DNA from: Desulfobacterales bacterium
Lineage (GTDB): Bacteria; Desulfobacterota; Desulfobacteria; Desulfobacterales; JAHEIW01
Assembly: GCA_030145015.1 (NCBI GenBank)
Contig: JAQYWI010000112.1
Span: 1 to 17,806, forward strand
Direction of reading: 5' to 3'
Length of the DNA stretch: 17,806 nucleotides
The notes beneath the pieces are model-generated. The model did not search any database. It was given only the letters and a program-made list of their open reading frames with translations, and had not been told where the DNA came from. The translations under genes were made by a program, and so were the position numbers. The first letter of the stretch is position 1; each line of letters begins with the position of its first letter. Below are positions 14,910-17,806 of the stretch, piece after piece.

Positions 14910-16097
14910 TTATTTGGGTTCCTTGAAATTACCCCTCGATCCGGCATGGGCCGGAACCACCAGCTCTCCATCCACATCTTCCAGATCCAGCCACCACTTG
15001 TTTTTAAGATTGGGCTTATCGTATCCAAAAAGCTGATCACCCCACACGGCAAAGTTTCGGGCCACGGGGATGTTGCGCATGGACCATTGTATAAATCGAT
15101 GAAACGGCGTGTAGGGTTTATTCCAGGGACAAACGCAAACACATACGCCGCAGCCGGACCCCAGCTTGTTTCCGACACGCTGTTTCGTACATTTTTCCAC
15201 ATCGTTGGGCCATTTTTCATAGCCGTTGTGCATGATTTTATCACCAAAAGGAATCGCCCCGGAAGGACAATAACGCGCACATTGTTTGCATTTCGCACAG
15301 AAATCCTGAACCCCGAAGTCAATGGGCTTATCTATCGCCAGCGGAAGATCTGTGGTAACGACCGCGGCTTTAAATCTCGGCCCCACAAAAGGATTGAGCA
15401 CCACATCTCCGATCCGACACATTTCGCCCAAACCGGCCCAGAGCAAAATCGGCGGAAGCACGATCTGATAATTGCGGGCATGATGCGCACGGGCAGGATA
15501 GCCCAGCCGGCGAATATAGTCGGCCAGGACACAGGCAATAAAACCCGAGGTCGAATAGGCTAAAAAACTCATCGAATTGCTGATCCAATCATTTCCAACG
15601 GTTGCATTTGCGGTTTTAAAATCCTGATCGATTAATATGGCAATGGCATATTTATGATTCAGCTCAACCGGTTCGCCGGTCTCCATACTGTTGCTGTAAA
15701 CCGCATAAGGGGGCAATTTGCAGATTCCGACCTGATCCGCACGCAGAAAATAGGCCGTCTCTTTTATGTGACGCGCCATCTTAACCGGGTCATCTGTTCC
15801 GGGGGCTTTTTGGGCGGCAGCAATACCGTCTACAACTTGACTCAGCGTAAACTGCATATTCACCAGGGCTCCCGATAAGGGGTGTTTGGCCACAAATCGA
15901 TGCCTTTCCTTGGAAAGCTGAGCCCCCCAATCGCCCCGCAAAGCCCGATTAAATCCGCTTTCACGCTCATCAACTCTTTTGATTTCATCGTCCTTGACCC
16001 GTGTCGTGGGACGGTCGACTCTTTTTAATATCTCCATCGGATAAGGATCTAATTTTTTGATTCTAAACGATCGTTGAAGTGTCGCTGCAATACTCAT
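14910..16097 (-). CDS. Soluble reductive dehalogenase-like corrinoid/Fe-S protein
   Basis: 395 residues, start ATG 16097 with GGAGGGG four bases upstream. There is no Tat motif, signal peptide or membrane helix, so it is cytoplasmic, unlike respiratory RdhA. Signatures: AYSTSG with Y181 in the catalytic tyrosine region, RRLGYPA, WAGLGEMCRIGDV, TTDLPLAIDKPIDFG, ferredoxin motif C-x2-C-x2-C-x3-CP (CAKCKQCARYCPSGAIP) and C-x12-C-x2-C-x3-CPW. It shares with the membrane-anchored gene the upstream D-E-R...F-x-R segment, so they are distant paralogues. The wording TTDLPL...DKP...FC separates them from the related epoxyqueuosine reductase QueG. It heads the cluster behind a good promoter. It lacks the fused flavin/ferredoxin reductase module of the known catabolic NpRdhA type, so an external electron donor would be needed. 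Function by family only. Confidence 0.87.
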   Translation of the reverse strand: MSIAATLQRSFRIKKLDPYPMEILKRVDRPTTRVKDDEIKRVDERESGFNRALRGDWGAQLSKERHRFVAKHPLSGALVNMQFTLSQVVDGIAAAQKAPGTDDPVKMARHIKETAYFLRADQVGICKLPPYAVYSNSMETGEPVELNHKYAIAILIDQDFKTANATVGNDWISNSMSFLAYSTSGFIACVLADYIRRLGYPARAHHARNYQIVLPPILLWAGLGEMCRIGDVVLNPFVGPRFKAAVVTTDLPLAIDKPIDFGVQDFCAKCKQCARYCPSGAIPFGDKIMHNGYEKWPNDVEKCTKQRVGNKLGSGCGVCVCVCPWNKPYTPFHRFIQWSMRNIPVARNFAVWGDQLFGYDKPNLKNKWWLDLEDVDGELVVPAHAGSRGNFKEPK

Positions 16098-16138
16098 TTT
16101 ACCCCTCCATCATAGATCAGACTTATTAAAAACATAAT

Positions 16139-16168
16139 CTATTAAGCACTACCTTATTTTCTTGTCAA
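16139..16168 (-). promoter_or_regulatory. Sigma70-type promoter for the rdhA-like/fadR unit
   Basis: TTGACA (16168-16163), 18-base spacer, TAATAG (16144-16139), about 42 bases before the ATG at 16097. The TTGTCAA bases at 16162-16168 also read forward as TTGTCA with TATTGG 17 bases on, a weak divergent promoter for the lipoprotein gene, so the two -35 boxes may coincide. Confidence 0.5.
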
Positions 16169-16260
16169 GCTAAAAAAAATTGCATATTGGTATTTCGTCA
16201 TTAAGTTATCCCAATAGATTAGGGGGGCTCAAAGGAAGCATTATAACAATGGAGGCTAAC

Positions 16261-16818
16261 ATGCGATCTAAAAAAAGAGTTTTACTAACACCCAGGCTAC
16301 TGGTGTTGTTTGTGTTAATAACCATTTGCATTGCCTGTGCGGGGAGTAATCCTTTAAGCCCGGGCGCATGGGTTGCAGAAGAAAATCGGATACCATTAAT
16401 GGATGGCGGACCGCATAAAGGAACCTGGAAAACACGAGACTTATCGATTCATTATGAGTATCAAGAAGCGGCACCAAGCTTGCAAGTTAAAGGTGTTATA
16501 GAATTAGCCAACTATATACCAATGGGTTTCAGCACGCTAGATTATCTCCATCTCTATATTCATTTTCTGGAGAACAACGGGACTGTTCTGGCCACACAAA
16601 GAATTAAAGCTTTTGGTTTTCGCCAGGATCTTCGCCTGCTTGAAAAGATGACCTTTAGCGGTAGCTTTGATTTGACTCAAGATCCCATTGCCATTGCATT
16701 TAGTTATAGCGGTAAAGCCAGTTCTGGAGGTGGAGGCCCTACGCCCAGGGGTTCGGGTAACGGAGGTTCAACAGATTGGGAATTCTGGAAGGTTCCGAGC
16801 CGCAGCCCCCCACAGTAG
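16261..16818 (+). CDS. Small predicted lipoprotein, unknown function
   Basis: Start chosen at ATG 16261 because GGAGG lies five bases upstream; the in-frame ATGs at 16180 and 16249 have nothing comparable. 185 residues. The basic n-region (MRSKKR) and hydrophobic core lead to IACAG with the likely lipidated Cys26; the -3 residue is not the usual Leu, so lipidation is probable, not certain. The mature part has beta-type strands (YHLYIHFLEN-like alternation, FSGSFDLTQDPIAIAFSYSG) and ends in a Gly-rich linker (SSGGGGPTPRGSGNGG) and a Trp-rich tail. I do not recognise the family. It is divergent from the rdhA-like gene, more AT-rich than the left part of the window, and is convergent with the minus-strand gene at 17046. 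Confidence 0.75.
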   Translation: MRSKKRVLLTPRLLVLFVLITICIACAGSNPLSPGAWVAEENRIPLMDGGPHKGTWKTRDLSIHYEYQEAAPSLQVKGVIELANYIPMGFSTLDYLHLYIHFLENNGTVLATQRIKAFGFRQDLRLLEKMTFSGSFDLTQDPIAIAFSYSGKASSGGGGPTPRGSGNGGSTDWEFWKVPSRSPPQ

Positions 16819-16897
16819 GGCCATTCAATCGGGGAATATCTACAAGCTAGGGATTAATATTAAATTTGGCGCTTATCCGGAAAGTCCAAGTTACCAT

Positions 16898-16966
16898 AAA
16901 AAAACCCCTGTGGGAGCGGCTTCCAGCCGCGAAATTAAATGATCGCGGCTGGAAGCCGCTCCCACA
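16898..16966. terminator. Perfect 24-bp inverted repeat with T-tract on minus strand
   Basis: Arms at 16909-16932 and 16943-16966 pair without mismatch (tgtgggagcggcttcc ... ), loop aattaaatga. On the minus strand the stem is followed by GGGG and then seven Ts (16904-16898), so it can terminate the gene ending at 17046; on plus it lies 90 bases after the lipoprotein stop. The sequence resembles the GGAGCGGCTTCCAGCCGCGA family of dispersed palindromes (REP-like) seen in several proteobacterial groups. The rest of 16819-17045 shows nothing else. Confidence 0.75.
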
Positions 16967-17045
16967 AACAATACAACTTGTTCTTTCCAGATAACCGGAT
17001 TAAATTTTAAAGGATCTGCCCGGGAAATTCGGCGGCCTCAGCGGT

Positions 17046-17806
17046 CTATTCGTGTGGCGCGATCTCAACGGCCACGTGAGCCAGGCGATTGACCATGCGC
17101 ATGGACTGGGCCCAATTCAGCGTGACCTCACCGGCAGACGGGACGGACAGTGTTCCGCCGACCAACGAAGACTTCCCGCCGCTGTTTTCCTGCGAGTTGA
17201 ATCGCCGGACGTGACCCTTGCCCCTGGGCCCCAATTTGCTCTTGTGGCCGCCACCCACGATGTCAACCACCCAGGCACCGTCGTTTTTTGTGGTAATCTG
17301 GGTAATTATTTTTCCCTTGTTGTTCTGCTTGCTGGTGACTAAATTCACCGGAGCCGCCTGCGCCGTATTGAAAAGCGAGACAGCCCCTAAATTGGCGCTC
17401 GTTACCGGACCGACAAAAGTGACCGTGATGTTGTGTTTACCGGAAGGTGGATTGAGAAGGTAGTACAGAGACACCTTGAGGAAATATTCTTTACCGCGCC
17501 ACATGGAGGAAAATTGAACCTCGGAGCCCGGTATCAGCGTCAATGTACGATCGCCGCAAGTGAGGCTGGAAATCACCATGTCACCGACGTTCTCCTTGCC
17601 CTCCTCTTCGGCCTGGACCCCCACGATCAGCATTCGGTTTGTGCCGGTGCCCACCTTAAAATTCTTCAAGGTCAGCACTTCCTTCTCCACGGGACTGATT
17701 ACCGGTAAGCTCGCCGAACGGGCAAAATCAAACTGGATTCCACCTGCCGCCGGGACTCCTTTTGTTTCTTCTGCTGTGGGGCTAACGTCCGAATGCGCAC
17801 ACGCCA
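17046..17806 (-). CDS. Exported beta-sandwich-type protein, 5' partial
   Basis: The frame stays open to the right edge: 38 more codons run upstream of the GTG at 17690, ending in ACAHSDVSPTAEE at the boundary. The GTG is therefore probably internal and the gene is 5' truncated. The ACAHS wording right after the edge may be a lipobox cysteine, which would make it a lipoprotein; the signal core lies outside. The visible part resembles a beta-rich module I know from bacterial surface proteins: L-x-x-F-x-V-G-x-G-x-N-R-M-L-I-V-G-V, then SSLTCGDRTLTLI, LYYLLNPPSGKHNITVTFVG and LGAVSLFNTAQ. A basic Gly/Lys-rich loop (GGGHKSKLGPRGKGHVRR) interrupts it. No catalytic motif; function unknown, envelope location likely. 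Confidence 0.75.
   Translation of the reverse strand, partial: ACAHSDVSPTAEETKGVPAAGGIQFDFARSASLPVISPVEKEVLTLKNFKVGTGTNRMLIVGVQAEEEGKENVGDMVISSLTCGDRTLTLIPGSEVQFSSMWRGKEYFLKVSLYYLLNPPSGKHNITVTFVGPVTSANLGAVSLFNTAQAAPVNLVTSKQNNKGKIITQITTKNDGAWVVDIVGGGHKSKLGPRGKGHVRRFNSQENSGGKSSLVGGTLSVPSAGEVTLNWAQSMRMVNRLAHVAVEIAPHE

Noticed and set aside
12452..16097. The two Fe-S proteins as epoxyqueuosine reductases (QueG)
   Set aside because: Both have the RdhA wording TTDLPL...DKP...FC-x2-C-x2-C-x3-CP and the second C-x2-C-x3-CPW, and the tyrosine region ahead of an R/N-x-GY motif; the genomic setting also does not suit a tRNA-modification gene. A tree would be needed to be certain.
1..17806. CRISPR array, tRNA, rRNA, transposase or prophage genes
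   Set aside because: None recognised on reading both strands. The only tandem units are three 9-bp repeats and AT-rich motifs, which lack spacer structure.

Overview
The window reads as a chromosomal stretch from an anaerobic, probably sulfate-reducing Desulfobacterota-type bacterium. This is an inference from gene content: an Fe-S/DUF3786 protein, two reductive-dehalogenase-family Fe-S proteins, a TRAP transporter, an anaerobe-type PaaK-family CoA ligase, and the style of the intergenic repeats. No rRNA or tRNA gene, CRISPR array, transposase or phage gene was seen.

Layout. (1) Positions 1-5511, plus strand, GC-rich: two genes for exported, carbohydrate-oriented proteins. The first is cut by the window edge, carries a CARDB-like domain and three lectin-like repeats, and is split by an in-frame TGA at 581-583. 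The second (2011-5511) is a 1166-residue protein combining a TIM-barrel-like glycosidase region, an F5/8C (discoidin) domain, two duplicated CBM60-like modules and an intact M23 peptidase. (2) Positions 5615-16097, minus strand: eleven kilobases of co-directional genes. In transcription order these are a soluble reductive dehalogenase-like protein, a FadR-type regulator, a membrane-anchored reductive dehalogenase-like protein, a PaaK-family CoA ligase, a 60-residue unknown protein, TRAP DctP-DctQ-DctM, a cysteine hydrolase (isochorismatase fold) and an Fe-S/DUF3786 protein. (3) Positions 16261-17806: a small lipoprotein on plus, convergent with an exported beta-sandwich-type protein on minus (5' end outside the window), separated by a perfect 24-bp inverted repeat.

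How the genes may work together. The minus-strand block has the parts of a catabolic module for an organic acid: uptake (TRAP), CoA activation (PaaK-like), corrinoid/Fe-S reductive chemistry (two RdhA-like proteins without Tat signals, both predicted to face the cytoplasm), a hydrolase that could cleave an amide or related bond, and a FadR-type ligand-responsive regulator. A cytoplasmic pathway for a halogenated, or otherwise reductively cleavable, carboxylate is the most attractive reading. It is inference: no substrate can be read from the sequence, and intergenic gaps suggest at least three transcription units (promoter candidates upstream of 16097, 12254 and 10119).

Several intergenic palindromes and repeats are visible: a 125-bp imperfect palindrome overlapping the ligase stop codon, a 22-bp palindrome at an activator-like position upstream of the ligase, a 19-bp operator-like inverted repeat before dctP, three 9-bp ACAGGATTA-type units, and an AT-rich run of CAAAT-type motifs.
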